13,926 nt of DNA from positions 3,728 through 17,653 of the forward strand of contig DCQT01000033.1 of NCBI GenBank assembly GCA_002323535.1. The letters are read 5' to 3'. This DNA comes from Bacteriovoracaceae bacterium UBA1511. GTDB taxonomy: Bacteria > Bdellovibrionota > Bacteriovoracia > Bacteriovoracales > Bacteriovoracaceae. Shown piece by piece: positions 1 to 6,254 of this stretch; positions within the stretch are counted from its first letter, which is position 1, and every line of letters starts with the position of its first letter. The notes beneath the pieces were generated by a model. It did no database searches, was not told the DNA's origin, and saw only the letters and a list, made by a program, of their open reading frames with translations. The translations under genes were made by a program, and so were the position numbers.

Positions 1-1107
1 CGTGATACTGCAATAAAAGAAGATTGTCGCCCTAATGATCCCGATTCATATTTACATGCACCAGAAAAAATGGATGGGATAGATAATAATTGCGATGGTG
101 TTGTAGATGAACCAAGGTTTATCTACTCTGATAATATTCCTTCAAAAAGAGGAACACCTGCTATTAATCAGTTGCTTATAATGATTAACTCCCAACGTCT
201 CCACAACCTTTTATCGGAGGGTGCTACAGTTTATTATCGCCTTACTTTTGAGCCTCTAAATGGAGGGAGACTTTTTAATTTTCCGTCAGGCGGTTTAAGA
301 GAGCCTATCGATTCGGACAATTATGACTTATGGTTTAGAAGGTTAGACCTCGGGAAAAACTTAAGGTTTGATGGACTAGAAAGGTTCACTGCTTACAAGG
401 TAACAATGTTTTTCTTTTTAGAAGAAACTGGAGCTGCACATAAAGAAAGTGCAGAGCACTACGTTATCACAGGCGGAGAAGCTGGAAATGGCTTAACAGA
501 CCTGGAGCGTTTCAGGTTAAAAATGGGTCTTAATGCTCTTGATCAGCTAGGTGACCAACAACTTGGAAAGGTTGGAGTCAATGGCTCCGTGGATAAAGAC
601 GGAACACGTTATGGCGCTCGAAAGGGGCATACTTGGTGTGATGAGTTTTGGACTTGGCTTGCTATAGAGGCAAGTGATGGTGACGGGTTTAATGATATAA
701 ATCCTGACAATGTACCTGGGTATTTTCGAAATCCAAAAGGTGATGACAAGTGGAAAGTTTATCATGAGGATCCAAAGCAAAGAGTGGCCGATGATGATAA
801 CCAATTTTTTAATGACGGGCGTGGAAAGTGGGGAACGGTATTTTATGATCCAATTAAAGGTAATCCAAAATACGGCTCCATGGGTGATATGCTTCTAGGC
901 CCAAGTCATGTGTTCATGCTTTTATCTACTGATCATGTGAACAACAAAATTTGGACGATTGATGGCAATGCTAGCAATCAAGTAAAGATAAGAAGGATAA
1001 GTGTATTTAATGAATTACCGGACCCATATAGCGATAATCTTCCTTCAAGGAAAACGGCCGTAGGGATAGGAAGACTAAAAAGATATATGTTTACTCAAGG
1101 TCGTTAA
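1..1107 (+). CDS. Large exported-type protein, 3' part: MopE-like metal-binding motif plus CHAP/NlpC-like hydrolase domain
   Basis: The frame is open from base 1, so the gene is cut at its 5' end; the ATG at 70 is internal. Residues 8-37 of the visible part (numbering from base 1) fit the MopE-type motif: DC, then APE, then DGIDNNCDGVVDE. The Cys usually found before DGIDNNCDG is Met24 here. Residues about 40-160 look beta-rich and are not recognised. The C-terminal part has Cys213 in WCDEFW, His303 in GPSHVF after a GDMLL strand, and Asn323 in IDGNASNQV. This order and spacing resemble CHAP/NlpC-P60 papain-like peptidoglycan hydrolases, where GD, HVG and EGN motifs mark the same strands. The family call for the C-terminus is an inference. 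MopE motifs are generally found on secreted or surface proteins, so export is likely, but the signal peptide lies outside the window. A terminator follows. Confidence 0.75.
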   Translation, partial: RDTAIKEDCRPNDPDSYLHAPEKMDGIDNNCDGVVDEPRFIYSDNIPSKRGTPAINQLLIMINSQRLHNLLSEGATVYYRLTFEPLNGGRLFNFPSGGLREPIDSDNYDLWFRRLDLGKNLRFDGLERFTAYKVTMFFFLEETGAAHKESAEHYVITGGEAGNGLTDLERFRLKMGLNALDQLGDQQLGKVGVNGSVDKDGTRYGARKGHTWCDEFWTWLAIEASDGDGFNDINPDNVPGYFRNPKGDDKWKVYHEDPKQRVADDDNQFFNDGRGKWGTVFYDPIKGNPKYGSMGDMLLGPSHVFMLLSTDHVNNKIWTIDGNASNQVKIRRISVFNELPDPYSDNLPSRKTAVGIGRLKRYMFTQGR

Positions 1108-1124
1108 AGCGACTTTGGTAAAGT

Positions 1125-1178
1125 AGGGCAAGCTTCAATTTCTAATCCTTAGACTCAACCCGAGGCTTGCTCTTTTTT
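1125..1178 (+). terminator. Rho-independent terminator after the MopE/CHAP-like gene
   Basis: Arms 1125-1136 and 1162-1173 pair over 12 bp with two G-T wobbles, around a core GCAAGC/GCTTGC. A T-rich run (TCTTTTTT) ends at 1178. The loop is long, but contains its own small hairpin (TCTAA/TTAGA at 1141-1153), which would stack the structure. It lies 18 bp after the stop at 1107. Confidence 0.65.
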
Positions 1179-1197
1179 ACTCTAAATTGGCTTTGGT

Positions 1198-1223
1198 ATT
1201 GCTCCTATTTGATTAGGAGTAAT
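1198..1223 (+). promoter_or_regulatory. Hairpin sequestering the Shine-Dalgarno of the gene at 1225
   Basis: ATTGCTCCTA (1198-1207) pairs with TAGGAGTAAT (1214-1223) over 10 bp with one G-T wobble and a 6-base loop TTTGAT. The 3' arm contains the SD AGGAG (1215-1219), placed 5 bases before the ATG at 1225. In an RNA containing both arms the ribosome binding site would be closed. The pairing is seen directly; regulation through it is an inference. No clear promoter was found in 1179-1224. Confidence 0.5.
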
Positions 1224-1224
1224 C

Positions 1225-2058
1225 ATGAAAAATATGTTCTTTATTAAATTCATAACTTGCACAGCTCTGATTTGTTTCAGTTTTAGCTCATCTGCAGAAA
1301 TAAAAGACGCCTGTCAAACCTTTGGGCAGCAGGAAGGCGTTAGTTTTTTGTTTAATTTTTTTAGTAAAGTTAAGAACTCATCAAATGGCACACCAAAATA
1401 TGTAATTTGCGAAAATACGATTTGTCCTGATGGAACTACCTCTTTTAGGCAACCGAAGAGTGAAGGGATAAAAGGTAGTGAGGGAAAGTGTGGACAAACA
1501 GCTGCAGCTAACTTGTTTAAAGCTTTCTGTAATATTGATGCACCTCCAACATTACTCGATAATTTTTTCTGGGATCCGACACCTGGAGTGCATCCAAACA
1601 CTTTAGAATTAGGAATGAATAATATTTGGCGCGCGGATAAAATACATCGTGATAGAAGAGAAGAGAAATCAACTTGCCCTATTGGTGTTTGGAAAAAAAG
1701 AGTAGCCGCTGACGCAAATGATTTTCTAGGATTAATCAATTATGGCCTCAGAAAAAAGCACAGAAATAGCAGGGGGGCATTTACTCAACCAAAAAGAAAT
1801 AGATTTCCTAAAAATAGTTTAAGCAAACCTGTTGATGTTAGCCCTTTAGCAGTGCTGATTGAATCAGACGGAAAAAAAGATGGGTTAAGTCTTCATTGGG
1901 TTACAGTTGTTGATATGTATTATTTAAATAATGACTGTCGAATTATTTATAATACTTGGGAAGAGCAATATGATACATCATGCTCAGATTTCTCAAAAAA
2001 GGCATCAAAAACTACTTTCGGATCGTTGGAGCCTTACACCGTTGTTCGACTTGAATAG
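1225..2058 (+). CDS. Secreted papain/C39-like cysteine peptidase family protein
   Basis: This 277-residue protein has a signal peptide: charged start MKNMFFIK, hydrophobic stretch to about residue 20, and SSSA-E as the likely cleavage site near residue 24. The mature part carries Cys89 in KCGQTAAANLF, His224 in LHWVTVVD and Asn243 in IIYNTW. This Cys-Gly-Gln...His...Asn order, with a Trp after the Asn, fits papain-fold or C39-like cysteine peptidases, where C-G-(P/Q)-T-A-A-A-N-L is a common active-site helix start. A second CGxT-like site was not seen. Several extra Cys (for example 100 and 238) could form disulfides outside the cytoplasm. The exact family and substrate are not known; a bacteriolytic or proteolytic role is an inference. 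The SD AGGAG at 1215-1219 fixes the start. The stop lies 2 bases from the stop of the convergent gene. Confidence 0.7.
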   Translation: MKNMFFIKFITCTALICFSFSSSAEIKDACQTFGQQEGVSFLFNFFSKVKNSSNGTPKYVICENTICPDGTTSFRQPKSEGIKGSEGKCGQTAAANLFKAFCNIDAPPTLLDNFFWDPTPGVHPNTLELGMNNIWRADKIHRDRREEKSTCPIGVWKKRVAADANDFLGLINYGLRKKHRNSRGAFTQPKRNRFPKNSLSKPVDVSPLAVLIESDGKKDGLSLHWVTVVDMYYLNNDCRIIYNTWEEQYDTSCSDFSKKASKTTFGSLEPYTVVRLE

Positions 2059-2060
2059 TT

Positions 2061-2693
2061 CTAAATGACATCATTTAATGATCTTTTAATAAAGATGTTT
2101 TTTGTCGAGTTACTTTTTGAAACTTCTTTATGTGTGGGGTTTGTTCCAAATATATTATCACCAAGAATGGTCGTCACCCCCCACCAAAAGTTCTCATTTT
2201 TAAAATGATGAAATGTGTGATGCTTTTTTAGTTTTTTACCCCTAGAGGTGATGGGGATATAACTATCTGTGTGATGGGCAAGATGAATCCATTCATAGTA
2301 ACAATAGTAGGCCAATGAATAAGTAGCAGCGGTTGAACTTAAGTCAAAATTATAAGTGATTAAGTAAGTTAAGCTGAAAAAAATAATAGGCACTAAAAAC
2401 CCAATTACCGTTGGTGCAAAAATTAAATCTAAATCACTCGGCTTTTCATGATGGCCTTCATGAATTTTATAAAAAAATTGTTTAATTTTTTTATTTTTAA
2501 ATTGAAATGGATAGTGAAGAAAATATTTGTGAACTATCCATTCAAAAAATGGGGCAGAAAATAAAACAAATCCAATGGCCCAGTACTTAAATATTGCCCC
2601 GGATTTGATTAAGTGCAGGGACAATAATATTAGAGTTAAAAAATAAAGCTTGATTGAAAGGTGCTTAAAGTAAATTTTAAATACATTTCTCAT
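2061..2693 (-). CDS. Fatty acid hydroxylase / sterol desaturase family membrane protein
   Basis: This is a 210-residue integral membrane di-iron enzyme of the fatty acid hydroxylase superfamily (PF04116 type). The histidine clusters expected for the iron site are all visible: H55 and H60 (HKYFLH), H78/H81/H82 (HEGHH), H137/H140/H141 (HLAHH) and H158/H159/H162/H163 (HHTFHH). Near the end WWGVTTILGDNIFGT matches the family's closing motif. Hydrophobic segments at about 14-30, 35-50, 95-113 and 120-135 flank the clusters. Such enzymes use O2 to hydroxylate or desaturate fatty acyl chains or sterols; the substrate cannot be read from the sequence. The start is supported by GGAG 8 bases or so upstream on the minus strand. 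It is a single-gene unit, convergent with the cysteine peptidase gene. Confidence 0.85.
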   Translation of the reverse strand: MRNVFKIYFKHLSIKLYFLTLILLSLHLIKSGAIFKYWAIGFVLFSAPFFEWIVHKYFLHYPFQFKNKKIKQFFYKIHEGHHEKPSDLDLIFAPTVIGFLVPIIFFSLTYLITYNFDLSSTAATYSLAYYCYYEWIHLAHHTDSYIPITSRGKKLKKHHTFHHFKNENFWWGVTTILGDNIFGTNPTHKEVSKSNSTKNIFIKRSLNDVI

Positions 2694-2824
2694 TACGTGC
2701 TCCAGATATTTCGATAATTTAATATATTATCCTACCTTTGGAATAATTGCAGGTGCCGGGACATTCTTGTATGAGCAAATAGTGGTCTTTTTGTGTCATT
2801 CAAAAAGTTATGATTTAAGACATT

Positions 2825-2853
2825 TTAATTTTTGATTTAATTACTGCTAAGAT
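2825..2853 (+). promoter_or_regulatory. Possible extended -10 promoter for the GIY-YIG gene
   Basis: TGCTAAGAT at 2845-2853 fits an extended -10 (TGn + TAAGAT), with a weak -35 TTAATT at 2825-2830, 17 bases away. Transcription would start near 2860, after the short ATG reading frame at 2854 (eight codons then TAA) and 20 bases before the proposed ATT start. The rest of 2694-2824 is AT-rich spacer in which nothing else was recognised. Confidence 0.3.
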
Positions 2854-2880
2854 ATGTTTTTATTTTTTCTAGGGTTTTAA

Positions 2881-3141
2881 ATTATCAAAACTTGGTTTGT
2901 TTACCTGATTCGTACAAAAAAAGGTCTTTATACTGGAGTCACAACTGATATGTTGCGCAGATATCGACAACATAGAGGTGATTTAGCTGGAGGCGCAAAG
3001 TTTTTTAGGGGGAATAAACCGATTCAGCTTGTCTACTATGAAACATTTGATAGCAGGTCTGATGCTCAAAAAAGAGAATCCGAAATTAAAAAATATTCTA
3101 AATTAAGAAAAGAGAAACTAATTAAGCTCATCACTATATAA
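2881..3141 (+). CDS. Small GIY-YIG domain protein (UPF0213/YhbQ-like), probable ATT start
   Basis: The reading frame after the TAA at 2878-2880 encodes an 86-residue single GIY-YIG domain. WFVYLI (residues 5-10) and LYTG (16-19) form the GIY...YIG strands. R26/R27 follow in the helix DMLRRYRQH, and E66 in RSDAQKRESEIKK is the expected metal-binding Glu. The first in-frame ATG (2950) would delete both GIY-YIG strands, and no ATG, GTG or TTG precedes it. ATT at 2881 (or ATC at 2884) is therefore the best start, with AGGG (2871-2874) 6 bases upstream. Length and layout match the standalone YhbQ/UPF0213 group, whose members begin right before the W-F-V-Y strand. GIY-YIG domains cut DNA in other families; the role of this small group is unclear. 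A decayed start or a sequence error is the alternative. The 3' end overlaps the convergent gene by 24 bases. Confidence 0.75.
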   Translation: MIKTWFVYLIRTKKGLYTGVTTDMLRRYRQHRGDLAGGAKFFRGNKPIQLVYYETFDSRSDAQKRESEIKKYSKLRKEKLIKLITI

Positions 3142-3375
3142 GTCTAGTTTTAGTTGAATAGATTCTTCGCTCAATGGATCAGTGGCATCATCTTTGAAAC
3201 CCAAGTTAAGCTCTTGAGGTTGTGTAGGATCAACATTTTTGGAATATCCATATGGACAGTTCGTGCAGCCAGAGCTGCAACAACGACCTCTTTTTAATAG
3301 ATATTTTGAAGTCATGACAACCTTGCCTTCTGCAGTTACTTCAAAATCTTCACCTTCAATAAATTGACTATCCAC
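3118..3375 (-). CDS. DUF5522-like small Cys-cluster protein
   Basis: This 85-residue protein has the hallmark KRGRCCSSGCTNCPYGY at residues 28-44, with C32, C33, C37 and C40 likely binding a metal such as zinc or an iron-sulfur cluster. The YLLKRG-CC-GC-NCPYG pattern is that of DUF5522-type proteins, which have no known function. The N-terminal part reads as two beta strands (DFEVTAEGKVVMTS), and the C-terminal tail is acidic. A longer frame is open to a GTG at 3423. The GTG at 3375 is chosen because a clean SD AGGGAG (plus-strand 3383-3388) sits 7 bases upstream, and because a good promoter would start transcription near 3400, after the longer starts. It overlaps the convergent GIY-YIG gene by 24 bases. 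Confidence 0.75.
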   Translation of the reverse strand: MDSQFIEGEDFEVTAEGKVVMTSKYLLKRGRCCSSGCTNCPYGYSKNVDPTQPQELNLGFKDDATDPLSEESIQLKLDLYSDELN

Positions 3376-3406
3376 TAACCATCTCCCTGAAAAAATATTA
3401 GCAATC

Positions 3407-3436
3407 ATTAAAGGAAAAATCACTACAAAATTTCAA
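3407..3436 (-). promoter_or_regulatory. Predicted sigma70 promoter of the DUF5522-like gene
   Basis: On the minus strand, TTGAAA (plus 3431-3436) and TTTAAT (plus 3407-3412) are 18 bases apart, each one mismatch from consensus. The start point would be near 3400, giving a leader of about 25 bases with SD AGGGAG before the GTG at 3375. Confidence 0.5.
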
Positions 3437-3446
3437 GGTCAAAGGC

Positions 3447-3474
3447 TTGGCAGTGCTTTAGCCGCGTGTATAAT
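3447..3474 (+). promoter_or_regulatory. Predicted strong sigma70 promoter of fadD
   Basis: TTGGCA (3447-3452), a 16-base spacer and a perfect TATAAT (3469-3474). Transcription would begin near 3481, leaving a leader of about 35 bases that carries the fadD SD AAGGA (3504-3508). It is divergent to the promoter at 3407-3436, with only about 10 bases between the two -35 boxes. Confidence 0.7.
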
Positions 3475-3515
3475 ATTTGTAGATTTAACTAAATAAATAT
3501 AACAAGGACGGCTAA

Positions 3516-5171
3516 ATGGATAAGGTATGGTTAAAAAACTATGACCAGGGAATTCCTGAAGAGATAGACCCTAATGAATACTCCTCAATAGCAGATTTAT
3601 TAAATAAATCTTTTGATAAATTTGCTGACAAAGACAGCTACTCATGTATGGGAACAACTCTCACATATAGAGAGCTTAAGACAGCTAGCTTGAAATTTGC
3701 ATCGTATTTACAAAACGATTTAGGTCTTGAAAAAGGCTCAAGAGTCGCATTGATGATGCCAAATATTCTTCAGTACCCGATTGCATTGTTTGGAATTCTT
3801 CAAGCAGGTATGGTTGCTGTTAATGTTAATCCTCTTTATACGGCGAGAGAGCTTGAGCACCAACTAAAAGATTCAGGTGCAGAGGCAATAATTATATTTG
3901 CCAACTCTGCCCATGTTTTAGAAAAAGTCATTTCAAACACACCAGTTAAGCATGTAATGGTGACTCAAATTGGCGATTTATTAAAGTTTCCTAAAAATTA
4001 TTTAGTAAACTTTGTTTTAAAATATGTTAAAAAGATGGTCCCAAGTTACTCCTTACCGGGTAGCATCAACTTCGTCGACGCTTTGGCAAATGGTGATTTT
4101 CAAAAATTCACTCCAGTAGAAGTAGGCCACGAAGATACGGCATTTTTGCAGTACACTGGTGGAACGACCGGTGTTTCAAAAGGTGCAGTTTTAACACATA
4201 AAAATATTATTTCTAACCTTCTTCAAGCTAGAGCGTGGATTAAAAATTTCATCACCGAAGGTGGAGAAACAATTATTACTCCTTTACCGCTTTATCATAT
4301 CTTCTCCTTGACAGCGAACTGTCTCTGTTTTTCAAGTATTGGGGCAACCAATGTTTTAATTACAAACCCAAGAGACTTTAAAGGCTTTGTAAATGAATTA
4401 AGTAAGTGGAACTTTACGGCAATTACAGGGGTAAACACGCTTTTCAACGCTCTACTCAATGAGCCAGGTTTTTCTGATTTAGATTTTTCTCACCTGAAGT
4501 TAACTCTTGGTGGCGGTATGGCCGTTCAAAGATCTGTTGCTGAAAAATGGAAAGATGTAACTGGGGCACCGCTTATTGAAGCATACGGACTAACCGAAAC
4601 AAGTCCTGCGGCATGTATGAATCCTATGACTTTAAAAGAGTTTAGCGGAACCGTTGGTTTACCAATTTCATCAACTATTGTTTCAATTAAAGATGATGAT
4701 GGAAATGATCTCGCGCACGGAGAGGATGGAGAAATCTGTATTAAAGGGCCCCAGGTAATGCAAGGTTACTATAATAGGCCTGAAGAAACGGATAAAGTCA
4801 TGACAAGTGACGGTTATTTTAGGACTGGTGATATAGGCCATATGAGTCCTGACGGTTATGTGAAAATTGTTGATCGTAAAAAAGACATGATTTTGGTCTC
4901 TGGTTTCAATGTTTATCCAAACGAAGTTGAAGATGTGGTTTCATCTCATCCAGGCGTATTTGAATCTGCTGCTGTTGGAGTTCCTGATGATAAATCAGGG
5001 GAGGCAATTAAAGTTTATGTTGTAAAGCAAGATGATGGCCTTTCAGTTGATGACTTGAAGTCATACTGTACTGAGAATTTAACAGGTTATAAGAGACCAA
5101 AACACTTTGAGTTTAGACCTGATCTTCCAAAATCCAATGTTGGTAAGATTTTGAGAAAAGACCTGAGGTAA
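3516..5171 (+). CDS. fadD: Long-chain fatty acid-CoA ligase FadD
   Basis: This 551-residue protein closely follows E. coli FadD (about 561 residues) from the first residues (KVWL, NPLYTARELEHQLKDSGA) to the end. It converts long-chain fatty acids, ATP and CoA to acyl-CoA through an acyl-adenylate. The ATP-binding loop YTGGTTGVSKGA starts at Y213. The adenylation motif AYGLTET is at 356-362. D439 in RTGD contacts the ribose, followed by the hinge and acyl-CoA synthetase signature DRKKDMILVSGFNVYPNEVE. K544 in SNVGKILR is the catalytic lysine. The whole family layout is present and nothing is missing. Start: SD AAGGA 7 bases upstream. It is a single-gene unit with its own promoter and a strong terminator. 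No FadR-like operator was recognised. The context of several lipid genes suggests use of fatty acids taken from outside or from membrane turnover, which is an inference. Confidence 0.95.
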   Translation: MDKVWLKNYDQGIPEEIDPNEYSSIADLLNKSFDKFADKDSYSCMGTTLTYRELKTASLKFASYLQNDLGLEKGSRVALMMPNILQYPIALFGILQAGMVAVNVNPLYTARELEHQLKDSGAEAIIIFANSAHVLEKVISNTPVKHVMVTQIGDLLKFPKNYLVNFVLKYVKKMVPSYSLPGSINFVDALANGDFQKFTPVEVGHEDTAFLQYTGGTTGVSKGAVLTHKNIISNLLQARAWIKNFITEGGETIITPLPLYHIFSLTANCLCFSSIGATNVLITNPRDFKGFVNELSKWNFTAITGVNTLFNALLNEPGFSDLDFSHLKLTLGGGMAVQRSVAEKWKDVTGAPLIEAYGLTETSPAACMNPMTLKEFSGTVGLPISSTIVSIKDDDGNDLAHGEDGEICIKGPQVMQGYYNRPEETDKVMTSDGYFRTGDIGHMSPDGYVKIVDRKKDMILVSGFNVYPNEVEDVVSSHPGVFESAAVGVPDDKSGEAIKVYVVKQDDGLSVDDLKSYCTENLTGYKRPKHFEFRPDLPKSNVGKILRKDLR

Positions 5172-5201
5172 TTTATCAATTAAAAACTTACATCAATAAG
5201 C

Positions 5202-5254
5202 ACTCCCGTATGGTTCGTGTATAATTTATACACGAACCATACGGGAGTTTTTTT
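5202..5254 (+). terminator. fadD terminator: near-perfect 23-bp inverted repeat that also carries the next gene's SD
   Basis: Positions 5202-5224 and 5226-5248 are exact reverse complements around one central base; in RNA this is about 22 bp with a 3-base loop. Seven T (5248-5254) follow directly, which makes a strong intrinsic terminator 30 bases after fadD. The reverse direction has no T run, so it works for the plus strand only. The 3' arm ends in ACGGGAG, which is also the SD of the gene starting at 5253. Confidence 0.9.
5220..5247 (+). promoter_or_regulatory. Possible -10 box in the hairpin loop and SD for the HPF-like gene
   Basis: TATAAT at 5220-5225 sits at the apex of the inverted repeat. 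If used as a -10 box, RNA would begin near 5232, inside the 3' arm, so the hairpin could not form and the SD GGGAG (5243-5247) would be open. Transcripts reading through from fadD would have it closed. No good -35 was found at 16-18 bases, so promoter activity is tentative. Confidence 0.3.
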
Positions 5255-5573
5255 GAAGCCAAGTCTTACATCAAATACTGATCAAAAATTTTTATCACCT
5301 AAAATTGTCTTTCTAGGTTCGGAATTTTCCTCAGAAGAAATAAAATCAACCTATAGCGTTTTAAACTATCTTCAAAACCTTGCGCCATATAACGCTTCCG
5401 TTTCATTGACGATTGAAAAAGTTAAAAGATCCATTACGGCAACAATAGAAATGGCCAGCACTCATTTTTCAACAAAGCTGGCCATAGAAAATGATGAATT
5501 TAAAGATTTACTTGAATCTCTAAGGGATAAAACTAAAGAGCAACTTCTTCAGTGGAAGAGCTCAAGGTTTTAG
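5253..5573 (+). CDS. HPF/RaiA-like ribosome hibernation protein, short form
   Basis: This is about 106 residues from a TTG at 5253, with SD GGGAG 5 bases upstream. The frame is open to a GTG at 5217, but that start lies inside the terminator stem and lacks an SD. After a 16-residue lead the order is strand (KIVFLG), helix (SSEEIKSTYSVLNYLQ), strand (ASVSLTIEKVKRS), strand (ITATIEMAS), strand (HFSTKLAIEN) and helix (EFKDLLESLRDKTKEQLLQWK). Recalled E. coli HPF aligns without gaps through the second half: VVLKVEKV with SLTIEKVK, then AT, then the D/E-rich turn and a helix ending KL.RQL.K.K. HPF binds the decoding region of the 30S subunit and silences ribosomes in stationary phase or starvation. 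The C-terminal dimer domain of long HPF is absent. Similarity is by eye, so family membership is likely but not certain. The 3' end overlaps the convergent gene by 41 bases. Confidence 0.6.
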   Translation: MKPSLTSNTDQKFLSPKIVFLGSEFSSEEIKSTYSVLNYLQNLAPYNASVSLTIEKVKRSITATIEMASTHFSTKLAIENDEFKDLLESLRDKTKEQLLQWKSSRF

Positions 5574-6186
5574 TCTCAGTCTTTTTAACTGTAGAGATAA
5601 TAAAAAACTGAGCAAGCCAGTAGCTTGCAATAATTGGGTACCTTGCCCCTTCAATTGTTTGATAAAATCGATCAATCGCAATTAATGTATCCCCAAAAGC
5701 AAATAAAACAGCACCAATCAAGGCGAAGTAGTTTGTAGTTTGAAGGCATGCTGCCCGCCACATCATCACGCAAATAACTGCCGTGTAAGCAAGAACTGGA
5801 ACATACATTTTTCCAAGCCCAGATTGAATTGTCATAAAGATAATTACTCCCCACGCAGCAAATGGAAGTAGTAGCTCTGGTTTCAGCGCTTTTTGCTTTT
5901 TAATAAAGGCGGAAATATAAAAAATATGTCCAATTAAAAAGATGATGACTCCTTGAAGAAAGTAAGTTTGTCTGAACTCAAGGAGAACATCAGCGATAAT
6001 ACAGGAAACAAGCCCCATGGCCAGAATATTTCTGTAGGCGGATTTTGTGTAAGTAAACAACCAGTAAAGTAAACAAAGCTGTGGGATAGGCTTAAAAAAT
6101 AGTCTTAGATAAAAGTCATCCATTGCGAGTCCAAATAGAAACATAGAACCTGCAACTAATGAGCACGATAAAAGAAAATTAATCAT
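5533..6186 (-). CDS. YhhN/TMEM86 family membrane protein (lysoplasmalogenase type)
   Basis: This 217-residue protein is almost entirely hydrophobic, with about seven to eight membrane segments. Family marks of YhhN (PF07947 type) are visible: KPIPQL at 32-37, ADVLLEF at 65-71, FLIGHIFY at 83-90, PVLAYTAVI at 130-138 with MMWRA, and GAVLFAFGDTLIAIDRF at 158-174. Characterised members cleave the vinyl-ether bond of lysoplasmalogens; bacterial members are often annotated this way without proof of substrate. Start: the minus-strand SD AAGGAG (plus 6193-6198) lies 6 bases upstream of the ATG. It is 68 bases downstream of the SDR gene on the same strand with no terminator between, so the two are probably co-transcribed. 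The last 41 bases overlap the HPF-like gene in antisense. Confidence 0.85.
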   Translation of the reverse strand: MINFLLSCSLVAGSMFLFGLAMDDFYLRLFFKPIPQLCLLYWLFTYTKSAYRNILAMGLVSCIIADVLLEFRQTYFLQGVIIFLIGHIFYISAFIKKQKALKPELLLPFAAWGVIIFMTIQSGLGKMYVPVLAYTAVICVMMWRAACLQTTNYFALIGAVLFAFGDTLIAIDRFYQTIEGARYPIIASYWLAQFFIISTVKKTETKTLSSSTEEVAL

Positions 6187-6254
6187 TTCTAACTCCTTGA
6201 ATTGATATATGGAATATCCTACGGGGGAGAGTTCTTAAAAAGAAGGGATAAATT

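Noticed and set aside
547..804. Minus-strand open frame inside the MopE/CHAP-like gene
   Set aside because: Shadow of the real coding frame: no family features and low-complexity isoleucine-rich product.
1314..1739. 141-codon minus-strand open frame inside the cysteine peptidase gene
   Set aside because: Antisense shadow of a gene with signal peptide and active-site motifs; no SD or recognisable domain.
2694..2880. Possible RNA gene or riboswitch in the intergenic spacer
   Set aside because: No stable hairpin or recognised conserved element was seen, only AT-rich sequence with weak promoter-like boxes.
2950..3141. ATG-initiated 63-residue version of the GIY-YIG protein
   Set aside because: It would lack both the GIY and YIG strands; the coding pattern clearly continues upstream to 2881.
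3376..3423. Longer N-terminus of the DUF5522-like protein (GTG 3423 or ATG 3408)
   Set aside because: No SD at either start, and the best promoter would begin transcription after them; GTG 3375 has a clean AGGGAG.
5217..5252. GTG 5217 as start of the HPF-like gene
   Set aside because: It lies in the 5' arm and apex of the terminator stem without an SD; TTG 5253 has GGGAG at 5 bases.
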